Assembly (NCBI RefSeq): GCF_014696625.1
Contig: NZ_JACJQL010000010.1
Location: 1 to 64,000, forward strand
Reading direction: 5' to 3'
From: Nostoc parmelioides FACHB-3921
Lineage (GTDB): Bacteria > Cyanobacteriota > Cyanobacteriia > Cyanobacteriales > Nostocaceae
Length of the DNA stretch: 64,000 nt
This document shows, piece by piece, positions 53,846 through 63,771 of this stretch (its first letter is position 1; every line of letters starts with the position of its first letter). The translations under genes and the position numbers were made by a program. The notes below the pieces were generated by a model. It did no database searches, had not been told where the DNA came from, and saw only the letters and a list, made by a program, of their open reading frames with translations.

Positions 53846-54111
53846 GAAGTTTGTCGTTCCTAAAATGCTATCTACAGCAACTTTTATCAGTATGAGGTAC
53901 AGCGTGACGTAAATAAATCTACCCATGAAACGTTAACGCTGTATTAATTTGGAATTTTCTGATGCTTGCGTTTGCTGTCGAGTATTTGAGCAACGCGGTA
54001 TCTTAGATATAGCGATCGCATTCATCAGTCACTTGAATATTCACCATCCCACTTGTGATTAGTCGCCCCTGGCTGTTGACACCAGGAGTTTTCTGCAAGC
54101 GGAACGCATCT

Positions 54112-54798
54112 TTATAACCGTTGGAGTAAGCTTAAACCGTGGGTATCAGTACCGCAAGTATTGAAAATGCCATACTCTTGGGCTAGATTTTGTATTTGCT
54201 CCGATTCAATCACACTGGGCTTCCAAGGGTTGGGGTTGTTGTAGGCGTAATATGTTTCTACACCATCAATCCCATATTCCGCCGCCGCCGGAATCAAATC
54301 AAAGTGAGATTTTCGATAACGTGCTGGATGCGCCAATACCGCTATCCCTCCGGCTGCATGAATAGCCTCAATTACGTTACCTGCTTGATATTCTCTATCG
54401 GTTGTTATCTTTCTTTGCAGATAAGGTTTCAGACTAGAATGTTCTGGTTGGAAAGCATAAGCCAAAATGTGAACCTCTACATCCAACAAATTGGCATTAA
54501 TTTCTACACCACTCCACAGGTGAGGAGTTGTTACACCAGGATTGTTCCATTTCCAGTTTTCTAACCAAGCTTGCGCTGCCTCATACCCACCTACAGTATG
54601 ATGATCAGTGATGGCAAAACCTTGTAGTCCAATAGCGATCGCCTGCTCCATCAACACACTTGGCTGTAATCTGCCATCCGAATAAACAGTGTGCATATGA
54701 AAGTTAAATAACTTCGGACAACTTTGAGCATCAATTGTCTGAAATACTTGCTTTAATAGTTCGGTGGAAGCAGATGTTCGAGCAAAATTTATAACCAT
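54112..54798 (-). CDS. PHP-domain metal-dependent phosphoesterase
   Basis: A 228-residue protein. The PHP metal-binding motifs are NFHMHTVYSDG (residues 32-42), ITDHHTVGGYE, GVEINA, VLAHPARY, and the C-terminal GTDTHG. All predicted metal-binding His/Asp residues are present, so it should be an active trinuclear phosphoesterase. Relatives include RNase AM and 3',5'-nucleotide bisphosphatases; the substrate here is not known. A single gene, minus strand, preceded by a 580-bp spacer. ATG 54798 begins MVINFARTSAS. Confidence 0.9.
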   Translation of the reverse strand: MVINFARTSASTELLKQVFQTIDAQSCPKLFNFHMHTVYSDGRLQPSVLMEQAIAIGLQGFAITDHHTVGGYEAAQAWLENWKWNNPGVTTPHLWSGVEINANLLDVEVHILAYAFQPEHSSLKPYLQRKITTDREYQAGNVIEAIHAAGGIAVLAHPARYRKSHFDLIPAAAEYGIDGVETYYAYNNPNPWKPSVIESEQIQNLAQEYGIFNTCGTDTHGLSLLQRL

Positions 54799-55380
54799 AA
54801 CCCCCTCTGAATAAAAATACTCGATTTCTCACAGACCAACACACCACACTTAAATAAAAGAGAAATACTTAGCACGTTAGATTAGTGCCAATTAGCAGAA
54901 ATTTTTCAATATGTTAAGACTACGTTAGCAAATCTCAATGCTTCTGGTCATGAGTATTTCCAATTGCCTTCATAAGTAGCAGTGACGAATATTGCTATAA
55001 ATACTATTTGCGTACTTAGGTAAATATTCAGATAAATAATCGTTAAATAATCTATTTTATAGAGCGATCGCAGCTTGATCACACAGGAGCCGTTTTTTAA
55101 ATTTGTATCAAATACAACTTAATTTCATGATATTGTAAATCTACAAAAAGCTGAAATATGTTGTGATTTCTGGAGTAGTCAACAGCAAAAGTTTACTAAA
55201 TTTATAGTAAGCACTTTAGTACTTAAGCATTTAAGCACTAAAGTGCTTACTAATAACACGCTTATCTGTAAATACTCCCGTGGCAGAATACTAGTACAGC
55301 GTGACCAAACTCAAAAAACCATTCTTACTATCCTGCAAAACCTGAAAGGATATTTTCCTCTCCCTCACAGGACTGACTCA
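54799..55380. other. AT-rich spacer between PHP gene and small ORF
   Basis: No gene supported. Holds one strong palindrome (55207-55250), listed separately, and isolated HIP1 octamers. Confidence 0.5.
55207..55250. repeat. 44-bp near-perfect palindrome
   Basis: Outer arms GTAAGCACTTTAGT (55207-55220) and ACTAAAGTGCTTAC (55237-55250) are exact complements; the 16-bp interior holds CTTAAGCATTTAAG, itself partly paired. No T-run beyond, so it is a cruciform-type repeat rather than a terminator. Confidence 0.75.
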
Positions 55381-55587
55381 TCAAAAAACCTCATCTTCCA
55401 CACCACGCCACCATTCACCCAAATTCATTAAATCTTGGTGAATATCTGCTAATTCCTCAGCATAGACATTTTCGGGAATAGTATCTCGGTGTTCTTGTAA
55501 TTTTTTCAAGCGTAGTTGCACCAATAGCCAAGGTTTAGCAATGCTATCAGTGGATTCCATGTATTGAGCCAATTGTTTGCTATCCAT
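55381..55587 (-). CDS. small conserved-looking hypothetical protein
   Basis: A 68-residue, acidic, highly helical protein from ATG 55587 (MDSKQLAQYMESTDSIAKPW; C-terminus LMNLGEWWRGVEDEVF). Codon pattern and composition look coding. It resembles small Nostocales hypotheticals from memory, but I cannot name a family. No signal or membrane segment. Located between the PHP gene spacer and sodB, on the same strand as both. Confidence 0.55.
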   Translation of the reverse strand: MDSKQLAQYMESTDSIAKPWLLVQLRLKKLQEHRDTIPENVYAEELADIHQDLMNLGEWWRGVEDEVF

Positions 55588-55802
55588 ATATTTCTGGTGT
55601 TGATTGTCCCACTACTTTTAGGATATGTAATACTAATTGAAAATTCAAAATCTACTCCTACAGAAAATACACCAGTTTGCGAGTAAGTGAGGAACAGAAG
55701 ACAAAAAATAAACTCAAGCATCATAGTGTTTATAACTCCTGCTTTGTCTGCGACCCGCTCTGCAAACTTCCTCCTGTAGGAACTGGCAAATAACTAGAGA
55801 GC

Positions 55803-55833
55803 AAAGCAGCCACGATGAAATCGTGACTGCTTG
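55803..55833 (-). terminator. hairpin downstream of sodB
   Basis: A 13-bp stem with one mismatch (AAGCAGCCACGAT, 55804-55816, against ATCGTGACTGCTT, 55820-55832) and a GAA loop. It lies 70 bp beyond the sodB stop. A T-run is weak on the minus strand and better (TTGTTTTG) on the plus strand. Confidence 0.55.
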
Positions 55834-55902
55834 TTTTGTTGAAGAAAAGATTAATTATTGCTGCTGGAGAAATTCACCAACAGACCTCATCTGACTGGAC
55901 AA

Positions 55903-56505
55903 CTAAGCTTTAGCATAATTCGCCGCAGCAAAGTCCCAGTTAACCAAGTTATCTAAGTAGTTCTTGATAAAAGCTGGGCGAGCATTTCTGAAGTCGATGT
56001 AGTAGGCGTGTTCCCACACATCCAAGGTTAAGAGTGCTTTTTGTCCATGAGCCAGGGGATTTTCGGCATTTGGAGTTTTAGTTACTTTCAGTGTACCGTT
56101 ATCATCAATTAGCCAAGCCCATCCGCTACCGAACTGAGTTGCAGCAGCGTTGGAAAATTCTTCTTTCAATTTGTCGAAGCTACCAAAGTCTTGGTTAATT
56201 TTGGCTGCAAATTCACCTGTAGGCGCACCGCCACCTGCGGGCTTTAATGAATTCCAGAAGAAGGTGTGATTCCACACTTGAGCAGCGTTGTTAAAGATTC
56301 CAGCTTTAGAGGCATCCTTAAAGGAAATTTGGATGACTTCTTCTAAGGATTTATCAGCCAATTCTGTACCATCGGTAAGCTTGTTCAGATTATCTACATA
56401 AGCTTTGTGATGTTTGCCGTAGTGATACTCAAAGGTTTCACCTTTCATGCCATACTGCTCTAAAGCATTAAAGTCGTAGGGTAGTGGTTCCTGTACAAAT
56501 GCCAT
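55903..56505 (-). CDS. sodB: iron superoxide dismutase
   Basis: A 200-residue cytosolic Fe-SOD that converts superoxide to peroxide and oxygen. The metal ligands are seen as His27 in EYHYGKHHKAY, the second His in QVWNHTFFWNSL, and Asp and His in DVWEHAYYIDFRN. The Fe-type signature is supported by AAATQFGSGWAWL and AQVWNHTFFW, with the Gln position typical of Fe-SOD. There is no signal peptide, unlike the membrane-bound Mn-SOD of this lineage. ATG 56505 begins MAFVQEPLPYDF. Monocistronic, with a hairpin downstream and a 640-bp region upstream. Confidence 0.96.
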   Translation of the reverse strand: MAFVQEPLPYDFNALEQYGMKGETFEYHYGKHHKAYVDNLNKLTDGTELADKSLEEVIQISFKDASKAGIFNNAAQVWNHTFFWNSLKPAGGGAPTGEFAAKINQDFGSFDKLKEEFSNAAATQFGSGWAWLIDDNGTLKVTKTPNAENPLAHGQKALLTLDVWEHAYYIDFRNARPAFIKNYLDNLVNWDFAAANYAKA

Positions 56506-57149
56506 TTTGTGAAGTCCTCTCTTTACCAGTTTCCATTTAAAAGCTATTGCAGCAGCCTGGGAAATTACAGGTTTGGTGCTGACTAGTTTTATATCCTTAA
56601 ATCCTGGGATATAAAACTTAACATCGTCATTCTACTACCAAAGTGAAGATTCGGACAAAGTAGTTTTTTAATAAGTCAAAATCCGGTCGATCAATGACTA
56701 GAAATAAACACGGCTAATACATTTGATGTCAATCTTGATTAAAGTCTGTCAGTATGAGAATTATTGATGAATAGCATAAGACTTTTAAGCTTTCGCCTCC
56801 ATCTCTCCGCAAAGGGGCTACTAAGCTTATAGCTTCATAACTCATCTTATTAACAATGTGGGGTACAAGATGATATTTAGATATCTCCTAATTTCAAAAA
56901 TTCCCGTCTTTAGAAATAGGATTAAATAATTTTCTAATCTATCTAAAGTTAGATGAATTATTTTTTAACTACTTTAAAATGTTCACTACTAGTATCGATT
57001 TATCATAAAAATAAAAGGCTGTAAAGGGTTTTTGTAATGAATCTGAGATTAGATATCAAAAAGCCCCGCCTCCTTATAGCTGAAGATTTTATCAGTCGTC
57101 TGGTTGGCCAATGACTAACCAGAGTGGATACTTGGCATGGATAGTGGCA
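56506..57149. other. spacer upstream of sodB
   Basis: No gene seen in some 640 bp. TATATCC/GGATATA (about 56590-56613) makes a small hairpin near the sodB leader, and CTGGTTGG...CTAACCAG (about 57099-57121) makes another. AT-rich remainder; the sodB promoter must lie here. Confidence 0.5.
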
Positions 57150-57187
57150 TAAAAATAGGGAGTCAGTGTTGTATCACCTACTCCCTA
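57150..57187 (-). terminator. intrinsic terminator of panC-cmk
   Basis: TAGGGAGT (57156-57163) pairs with ACTCCCTA (57180-57187), extended inside by GTG/CAC. On the minus strand it is followed by TTTTTATGCC. It lies 41 bp beyond the panC-cmk stop. Confidence 0.75.
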
Positions 57188-57227
57188 ATAAGTTGAAAAA
57201 TTTAGAACTAACAACAGTTGACAATCA

Positions 57228-58832
57228 CTACCATTGAGACAAGCGTTGTTGGTAGTAATCAACAATTTGGCTAGCAACATCCGATATGCTGAGTCCATCT
57301 GTGTGCAGTTCAACTGCATCTGCTGCTTTTTGTAGAGGGGAAACTTTGCGAGTGCTATCTTTCCAATCGCGTTCAGCAATATCTTTTTCTAGCTGTTCTA
57401 GACTTACTTCTGGTTGACCTTGTTTTTGAAAGTCTTGCTGGCGACGACGAGCGCGTTCACTCACGGAGGCGGTTAAAAAGATTTTTACTTCAGCGTCAGG
57501 AAATACATGAGTACCAATATCTCTACCTTCAGCTACCAGTCCGCCGCGTTTACCCCAGCGTTGTTGTTGCTTTACTAGTGCTTCACGTACAGCAGCTTGA
57601 GCAGCGATCGCCGATACTTGAGAAGTCACCTCAATCGTGCGAATATCCTGGGTAACATCAGTATCATTAATCCAAACACGCACCGGAGATTGTAAATCTT
57701 GGCTAGGAGTCAGCTCGATTTTACACTTGTTGGCTAATTCAGCGATCGCACAATCATCGTCAATGGCAATACCCTGTTGTAGCACTAACCAAGTCACAGC
57801 ACGATACATCGCTCCTGTATCTAGATACACTAGACCGAGTTTAGTTGCTACTTGACGAGCCACGGTGGATTTTCCCGCACCGGCTGGCCCATCAATAGCG
57901 ATGATAGGTTGGCGATCGCGCAAAATGGTATTGTCAATCAAACGTGTAGAGCCAAGACGAGCAGCGATCGCCAGCATTCCTTCCTCCTGAATTTTATCTA
58001 ATGGCATTAACGTAGTCGGTTCAACCAATTCTATATATTCCACTAAAACACTACTAACCTTGGCTAATTCCTGCCGTACCACTTCTCGCAACCTACTGCT
58101 ATAGCGGACACCTGCCTTAAATGCAGCCTCAGCTTGCAGCAAGCCACGATACAATACTGCTGCTTGCTGTTTTTCTGGAGCAGTTAAATACTGGTTGCGA
58201 GAGCTACAGGCTAAACCCGATGCTTCTCGCACAGTGGGACAAGCAACAATTTCTACAGGCAAATTTAAGTCAGCCACCAGCCGTTTAATCACAGCTAACT
58301 GCTGACCATCTTTTTGACCAAAATAAGCTCGGTCAGGTTGTACCAAGTTCAAAAGCTTGGTCACAATCGTCGCCACACCCTGAAAGTGACCTAACCGAGA
58401 ATGACCACACAAGCCAGATATCATAACAGATGGAGGGATTACTTGTGTAACTTGAGATTCTTGTATATTTTTCTGGGGTATGCCTAATTCTTCCGGAGAA
58501 GGGGCAAAAATCGCATCAACTCCCGCCTGCTCGCACAATTGTCGGTCTTGTTCTAAAGTGCGGGGATATTTTCCATAATCCTCATTCGGGGCAAATTGCA
58601 GAGGATTGATAAAAATACTCACAATTACAGTAGAGTTTTCGTGCCGCGCCCGTTCAATCAGGCTCAAGTGGCCTTGATGTAAACTCCCCATTGTTGGCAC
58701 GAGGCCAATTGCAGTCTGATACCAGCTAGTCATACTATCTAGTATCTGTTCTTCTGATGCTGTCAGCTGACTTTCCCAGCGACATTTATTTAAAAAGCAG
58801 CGTAAAGCCGCAACTGTTGTCAACAGGCGCAC
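57228..58832 (-). CDS. panC/cmk: bifunctional pantothenate synthetase / cytidylate kinase
   Basis: A 534-residue fusion found in cyanobacteria. Residues 40-290 are PanC, which joins pantoate and beta-alanine for coenzyme A: VPTMGSLHQGHLSLIERAR, FINPLQFAPNEDYGKYPR, and SSRNQYL blocks are intact. Residues 300-534 are CMP kinase: IDGPAGAGKSTVARQVA is the P-loop, LDTGAMYRAVTW and GRDIGTHVFPDAEVKIFL follow. GTG 58832 is the best start since the frame then gives MRLLTTVAALRCFL. The two activities are from unrelated pathways, but the fusion is stable in the phylum. An intrinsic terminator follows. Confidence 0.96.
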   Translation of the reverse strand: MRLLTTVAALRCFLNKCRWESQLTASEEQILDSMTSWYQTAIGLVPTMGSLHQGHLSLIERARHENSTVIVSIFINPLQFAPNEDYGKYPRTLEQDRQLCEQAGVDAIFAPSPEELGIPQKNIQESQVTQVIPPSVMISGLCGHSRLGHFQGVATIVTKLLNLVQPDRAYFGQKDGQQLAVIKRLVADLNLPVEIVACPTVREASGLACSSRNQYLTAPEKQQAAVLYRGLLQAEAAFKAGVRYSSRLREVVRQELAKVSSVLVEYIELVEPTTLMPLDKIQEEGMLAIAARLGSTRLIDNTILRDRQPIIAIDGPAGAGKSTVARQVATKLGLVYLDTGAMYRAVTWLVLQQGIAIDDDCAIAELANKCKIELTPSQDLQSPVRVWINDTDVTQDIRTIEVTSQVSAIAAQAAVREALVKQQQRWGKRGGLVAEGRDIGTHVFPDAEVKIFLTASVSERARRRQQDFQKQGQPEVSLEQLEKDIAERDWKDSTRKVSPLQKAADAVELHTDGLSISDVASQIVDYYQQRLSQW

Positions 58833-59037
58833 AAAAAAATACCCCTAGTTCTTCATTGAACCTCTCCCCCGTTAGTTTATATCTGAAATAGGGGTAAGAG
58901 ATGAGTGAACTAGAGGAATTGGGGTTTGGGTATGAGGAATTGGGTACTGGGGGTTGGATATATGCTTTTCTGATTTTTCTGGCTTGTGCTTTTCTTTTAT
59001 TGCTGGTTGCTAGTCCCCAGTCCCCAGACGCTAATCC

Positions 59038-60153
59038 CTATCTTCCCAAAACTTCAATCCTTACTGGTGCAACACCACTGCCGATCATTCCTATCACTCT
59101 GGCTGCACCTGTGGATAAATCAATCACTCGGCCACGAGAAAATGGCCCCCGGTCGTTGATACGCACCACTACAGAACGACCGTTGCGGGTATTGGTAACA
59201 CGAACTCTTGTGCCGAAAGGTAAGCTACGATGAGCAGCAGTCATGGCTTCTGGATTAAATCTCTCACCAGTAGCAGTTGGTCTGCCAGCAAACCCGTCTC
59301 CGTGTCCATAAAAGGAAGCTATCCCTTGGAAAGTGAGTCTGATACCGCTAGCAATTCGCTGCGGCAGATTTGCTATTGGGTTTGAGGAACGCTTTGGTGA
59401 GCGTGCTGGTAAATTAGCGATTTCTTTGAGAGGTGAAGCATTACCTAAAAGTCTCCGCAGACGATTAGTTGCTTGCAGCGCATCGTTAGCAAGATTATTG
59501 GTGGAATCTGCTAGCCTTGTGTTTTGATTAATTTCCACCAATTCTTGATTATTGACTTTGATGGTGTAACGCTCTAATTTTTGCTGACTGGAAGAACTTT
59601 TATTTTGAGATTGAGAGGCAACTAATGAAGAGTCTGCACCCTTCCAACTTACGGTAATCTGGTCAGCTTTGACATTATTCCTGATGAGCTGGTTGATTTT
59701 TGCTGCTACCGAACTAGCTCTTTTAACTGGATCGTCATTTTGCGAACGGTTCTGGATTCTGGCATCCGCTAAATTCCCCAGACTTGCCACCTGAACTGAT
59801 TTCTCAGTATTAAGGGCGTACGATTGCACGCCCTTTGTGTCTCCAATTGCTCCTACTTTTGTCTCCACGCTGGCAACTGGGTTAGAACTTACAAAGGTGA
59901 GAACTGGAATTTTCCGAATAAATAGGGTTGCCGCCCTACGACCTCCAAGGTTATGGGGATGAATGCTCGTAATCACAGCATCCGAGGTTCTTTTCCCTTC
60001 TGATGATTGAAACTCTCCTACCTTGACTACATCACTAGCTAGAATTTGCTCAGCTGGTGCTGTAGCTTTAGTAGTTTGAGTCCGACCGACTGCGGGCGTA
60101 CCCAAAACAGTTACAGATAGGGCAACAATAGTCCACAAATGTCTTTGATTCAT
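59038..60153 (-). CDS. rlpA: RlpA-family septal lytic transglycosylase
   Basis: A 371-residue exported protein. Signal peptide residues 1-25 ([18 protein letters not shown]). A long low-complexity, Ser/Asn-rich middle part (about 30-275) has no recognisable domain. The double-psi beta-barrel RlpA domain (about 280-371) has [36 protein letters not shown] and [17 protein letters not shown], with the conserved His and Asp of the active site. There is no C-terminal SPOR domain, as usual in cyanobacterial members. It would cut glycan strands at the septum or in the heterocyst wall. ATG 60153 begins MNQRHLW. Confidence 0.92.
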   Translation of the reverse strand: MNQRHLWTIVALSVTVLGTPAVGRTQTTKATAPAEQILASDVVKVGEFQSSEGKRTSDAVITSIHPHNLGGRRAATLFIRKIPVLTFVSSNPVASVETKVGAIGDTKGVQSYALNTEKSVQVASLGNLADARIQNRSQNDDPVKRASSVAAKINQLIRNNVKADQITVSWKGADSSLVASQSQNKSSSSQQKLERYTIKVNNQELVEINQNTRLADSTNNLANDALQATNRLRRLLGNASPLKEIANLPARSPKRSSNPIANLPQRIASGIRLTFQGIASFYGHGDGFAGRPTATGERFNPEAMTAAHRSLPFGTRVRVTNTRNGRSVVVRINDRGPFSRGRVIDLSTGAARVIGMIGSGVAPVRIEVLGR

Positions 60154-60978
60154 GCGTCCGATTTTTAAAGCGACTGTAGAACAGCAGTTTTTTTAACTCA
60201 TAAGAATTTGCTTCACTTTTAGTGGCAACTCCTAAAAATGCAAACTCGTTCCGCTTTCACTTTCCGTTTTATAACTCGCATCAGACTAACATGAACTTCT
60301 GGCGTTGGGGATCAGGGTTTTATCGTAGGAATTGGCGCTTTTCCCAAATTTGTTTTCGGATAATAAGCTTGAAACCTTGTTCAAATGCGGATTTTGCCCA
60401 TGTAGCGTTTTTTTCGATCTACCAAGGTTTTCTTAACAAAACTTAACAATTTCTTGGCTAAAAATTGCTCTAAAAGTTCCCGCAGATAGCAGGACTTTTG
60501 ACTATACTTTATGTATGAATTTATACTTATTATATTATCTGATGAAATTTATAATAATCAATTATAGTACAAAAAAGTAATGTTAAACCTACTGAGTTAA
60601 ACTATGTTTATATTCCCTTTATATTAGCTTACACCTGATATATGTCAATACTTACAGAGATAAATATTTTAGGGGCGAACACTAATGAGTATTTATCCTC
60701 AGCTAATTTTTATGATACATAGATATGTAATACTACTCTCAAATTAGTAAAAAAACGTGATGCTGATGACAATTGACCACAGTAAAGCTAAGTAAAAAAA
60801 ACTGCCTACTTTTGTAGCTTATTTATTTTTAAGTAAAACCTGAATTATATAGTGAGATAATGAAAAACTGGGCGTTAGTTTGAGTAGAAAATTTTATTAA
60901 TGTATAAAATATAACTTTTACTCCAAAAGCCCCAAATTACTTAATAAAACGCAATTTTTGAGAGCAAGCTATTAGCTG
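60154..60978. other. long AT-rich spacer between divergent rlpA and glsA
   Basis: About 825 bp without a convincing gene. A frame at 60222-60446 has no coding character. Must contain both promoters. The stretch from 60480 onward is very AT-rich. No repeat family or hairpin was found. Confidence 0.5.
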
Positions 60979-61983
60979 ATGAGCGATCAAGCCAATCAAG
61001 GAGATTTAGAAATACGTCCCTCTCCCCTATTAACGGTGATTAACGATTTGCATTCTAAATACAAGTCACTCAAAGAAGGGATAGTAGCGAACTACATACC
61101 AGAACTGGCTAAAGTTAATCCAGACCTGTTTAGTATTTCCATCGTTACAGTGGACGGTCAGGTTTATCAGGTAGGAGATTATCAACAACTATTTACTATC
61201 CAGTCTATTTCTAAAGTTTTCGCCTACGGACTAGCGTTAGAAGATCATGGACGGGATTATGTGTTAACTAGGGTTGGTGTAGAACCAACAGGTGAAGCAT
61301 TTAACTCGATTATTTTAGATGAGCAGTCGAAGCGGCCTTATAACCCAATGGTAAATGCTGGGGCGATCGCCACCACTAGTTTAATCAAAGGTGCTGGGGC
61401 AACAGAACGCCTAAATCGAGTGCTGGAAATGTTTCGCCGATACATCGGCCATGATGTGTTCGTTGATATTTCCGTATTTACTTCCGAACGCAGTACAGGA
61501 CACCGTAATCGGGCGATGGCACATCTCATGCTCAACTTTGGCATGATAGATAGAAATATAGAAGAAGCATTAGACCTATATTTTCAGCAATGTGCTGTGA
61601 TGGTTAACTGTCACGACCTGGCCGTGATGGCTGCTACCTTGGCAAACAGGGGGGTGAACCCAGTCACAGGAGAACAAGCGGTAAATAGTAGATATATAAA
61701 AGATATCCTCAGCGTTATGTACACCTGTGGGATGTACAACTTTGCGGGAGAGTGGGCTTATAAAGTCGGTATTCCGGCAAAAAGCGGTGTTTGTGGGGGC
61801 ATTATGGCAGTTGTCCCCAATCAGATGGGAATTGCTGTGTTTTCTCCACCTTTAGATATTCGAGGTAACAGTGTGCGAGGAGTGAAGGTGTGTGAAGAAC
61901 TTTCTCAGCAGTTGGGCTTACATCTATTTGAATGTGTGAAAGTGGAGAATGGAAAATGGGGAGTAGGGAATTGTGAGTGTTGA
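60979..61983 (+). CDS. glsA: glutaminase A
   Basis: A 334-residue enzyme that hydrolyses glutamine to glutamate and ammonia. It has the beta-lactamase-like serine fold: catalytic Ser in [16 protein letters not shown], then [30 protein letters not shown], and the C-terminal [17 protein letters not shown]. Length is about 20 residues above the family norm, because the tail after LFECVKV ([13 protein letters not shown]) is read from a GGGAGTAGGG repeat that also forms the terminator stem. ATG 60979 begins [11 protein letters not shown]. Relevant to nitrogen recycling in a diazotroph. Confidence 0.95.
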   Translation: MSDQANQGDLEIRPSPLLTVINDLHSKYKSLKEGIVANYIPELAKVNPDLFSISIVTVDGQVYQVGDYQQLFTIQSISKVFAYGLALEDHGRDYVLTRVGVEPTGEAFNSIILDEQSKRPYNPMVNAGAIATTSLIKGAGATERLNRVLEMFRRYIGHDVFVDISVFTSERSTGHRNRAMAHLMLNFGMIDRNIEEALDLYFQQCAVMVNCHDLAVMAATLANRGVNPVTGEQAVNSRYIKDILSVMYTCGMYNFAGEWAYKVGIPAKSGVCGGIMAVVPNQMGIAVFSPPLDIRGNSVRGVKVCEELSQQLGLHLFECVKVENGKWGVGNCEC

Positions 61984-62007
61984 GTTGTTCCCCTACTCCC
62001 TGTTTTT
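61959..62007 (+). terminator. intrinsic terminator overlapping the glsA 3' end
   Basis: GGGAGTAGGG (61959-61968, inside the coding end) pairs with CCCTACTCCC (61991-62000) across a 22-nt loop, followed by TGTTTTTTGG. Convergent mltA ends at 62012, so it may serve both sides. Confidence 0.75.
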
Positions 62008-62011
62008 TGGT

Positions 62012-63244
62012 CTATTTCCTCAACAACAAATAATAGAGTGAACCATGACCACCTGTAACACCTGCGCGATCGCCTGCTTGTTTCCCAGTTCCCATGAAGT
62101 AATCTACTCTTCCTGGGCCTTTGATGGCATTACCGGTATCTTGATCTAATACATAGCGGCTGACAGTGCGATACTCCATTCTTCCGCCAGCTACGGGAAA
62201 GGGAATAGAAGTATGAACAAGTGCTAGTGCGCCCGGAGGCATTAAAGATTTGTCTGTGGCAATGGAACGTTCTGCTGTTACTGGTACATTGATACTACCA
62301 GTAGCTGGCCTACTACCAGTTTCTTGGAAGAAAACAAATCTTTCCCAACGTGGTAAGTAGTTATTTAACTCCTCTGGTTGTTGGCGGAAGAAACTGATCA
62401 TTTTTGGTAGTGTCATCCCCGATAAGGGAAGTTTGCCATCTTTGGCCAGTTCTCGCCCAATACTAGTCCAAGGGTAATCGGTTCCGCCTGCATAGCCGAT
62501 CGCCGTTCGCTGTCCATTAGTTAACTGAATTTGGGCAGAACCTTGAATTTGTACCAAGTACGCATCTAGGCGATCGCTAAACCAGAGCAATTCTGAGCCA
62601 CGCAATAGACCTGTATGCCCTTGTAAACCGTCTTCACCTTCCAGTTCTAATCTTGTTGGGTGTGGTTTAGACCATTGCCTGAAGTTAGATGGTAAGCGAT
62701 ATAGAGGATATTTATATACAGAAGTTCTGACACGACTAGCTCTATAAACTGGTTGATAGTAGGAAGTAAACTTAACAGTACCCTTGCCGTCATTACCTAC
62801 AGACTGGTAAAAAGCAAACTCTCGTCGCACCGCAGCTTGCAACTGGGCGGGAGTTCTAGAATTGACAACTAATTGACGGAAACGTAACAAACTCCGCCGT
62901 ACACGACTCAGAGTAATTCCTCTGACTGGATAATTCTGATAAATTCGTTTGGCGGTATTCGTTTGTAAGTAACGCAAACTGTTGTCTATGGCTGCTAATA
63001 GCGCTTTGCGGTCACTGGCTCTACCTACACCAAAAATTTGCTCATCGAAACCCAAACAAGGATTTTGGGTAACACAGTTGTTACCAATTTCTACAAGTTT
63101 CAGGGGAGTTCGAGTTACAGGCGACGGTAGTTGAGGATTGCTAGGGAGTGGTGACGGGACATCAATCACCTGGGCTACTGCGATCGGATTTACCAAAGCA
63201 ATTCCCAGACTCAAGGAAAACAAAGCAAGGGTTTTTCTTATCAT
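62012..63244 (-). CDS. mltA: MltA-family lytic transglycosylase
   Basis: A 410-residue exported murein hydrolase. Signal peptide residues 1-24 (LALFSLSLGIALVNPIAVAQ). The MltA domain (about 150-300) shows GTVKFTSYYQPVYRASRV, the plasmin-like YPLYRLP, and LEGEDGLQGHTGLLRGSELLWFSD. The 3D domain (about 320-410) has TGSRPATGSINVP, PPGALALVHT, and RVDYFMGTGKQAGDRAGVTGGHGSLY, with the conserved Asp residues of the active site. It cuts glycan strands forming 1,6-anhydro ends. Its ATG directly abuts the stop of the small gene upstream, so they are co-translated. Confidence 0.94.
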   Translation of the reverse strand: MIRKTLALFSLSLGIALVNPIAVAQVIDVPSPLPSNPQLPSPVTRTPLKLVEIGNNCVTQNPCLGFDEQIFGVGRASDRKALLAAIDNSLRYLQTNTAKRIYQNYPVRGITLSRVRRSLLRFRQLVVNSRTPAQLQAAVRREFAFYQSVGNDGKGTVKFTSYYQPVYRASRVRTSVYKYPLYRLPSNFRQWSKPHPTRLELEGEDGLQGHTGLLRGSELLWFSDRLDAYLVQIQGSAQIQLTNGQRTAIGYAGGTDYPWTSIGRELAKDGKLPLSGMTLPKMISFFRQQPEELNNYLPRWERFVFFQETGSRPATGSINVPVTAERSIATDKSLMPPGALALVHTSIPFPVAGGRMEYRTVSRYVLDQDTGNAIKGPGRVDYFMGTGKQAGDRAGVTGGHGSLYYLLLRK

Positions 63245-63499
63245 TTAGTTGAATCTTTCAACACTAGAACTAAAAACAGGTTCTACTCGGATCGCTACAA
63301 TCCGGGAAGGGCGCACAACCATATACTCCCCTTGAATATTCTTGATGGGTACGCTAATAAAGTCGCTAGAACCAGATTTGGGTACTAGTTCGCCACTATA
63401 CCATTTTTGGAATTCCTGAATAGTGGGAAACCGTACTTCTTCTCGATGACCACTTTCCAGCATCATGTGTACAGCGTATTCGTTTGGAGTTCTAGGCAT
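63245..63499 (-). CDS. small conserved hypothetical upstream of mltA
   Basis: An 84-residue soluble protein from ATG 63499 (MPRTPNEYAVHMMLESGHRE). It has a compact, mixed alpha/beta look: EEVRFPTIQEFQKWYSGEL then VPIKNIQGEYMVVRPSRIVAIRVEP. No signal peptide. The stop codon TAA is followed at once by the mltA ATG, a zero-bp junction that implies co-translation. I recall similar cyanobacterial hypotheticals but no named family. Its role near a murein hydrolase is unknown. Confidence 0.7.
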   Translation of the reverse strand: MPRTPNEYAVHMMLESGHREEVRFPTIQEFQKWYSGELVPKSGSSDFISVPIKNIQGEYMVVRPSRIVAIRVEPVFSSSVERFN

Positions 63500-63704
63500 A
63501 AGGTTGAATCCCTTAAAATATGTTCAACCTATTGTTAACCACGTTACACCAGAATGAAAAGGGTAAGCATACGGGAGCAAGATTTGCTTTTCGGGGAGAC
63601 AAGGAAATTAGAAACTCATCACACATTACTCCTGATGGTTCTTTTCTTCACGCCTATGACGGTTACTCAACTGGAGACGGTTCCCAGGAATTTGGAAATA
63701 GGGG

Positions 63705-63768
63705 TATAGGGGTATAGGGGTTATAGGGGTTAAAAATTCTTACACCCTCACACCCTTACACCCTTATC
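63705..63768. repeat. low-complexity tandem repeats
   Basis: GGGGTATA / GGGGTTATA units (63705-63731) are followed by CACCCTTA / ACACCCTT units (63741-63768), roughly complementary, so a weak hairpin is possible. They lie just beyond the stop of the partial gene at the window edge. Confidence 0.65.
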
Positions 63769-63771
63769 TTT

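Noticed and set aside
55243..55431. 62-codon plus-strand frame
   Set aside because: Starts inside the 44-bp palindrome and ends opposite a more convincing minus-strand gene.
58901..59233. 110-codon plus-strand frame with a hydrophobic segment
   Set aside because: Its second half is antisense to the conserved RlpA domain, and its first half is low-complexity GGGGTTTGG-type spacer repeat.
60222..60446. 74-codon frame upstream of glsA
   Set aside because: Phe/Arg/Asn-rich nonsense-like composition, no ribosome binding site, in a low-complexity spacer.
63520..63717. 65-codon plus-strand frame upstream of the small gene
   Set aside because: Ends in GGGGTATA repeats, no motif and no ribosome binding site; looks like spacer.
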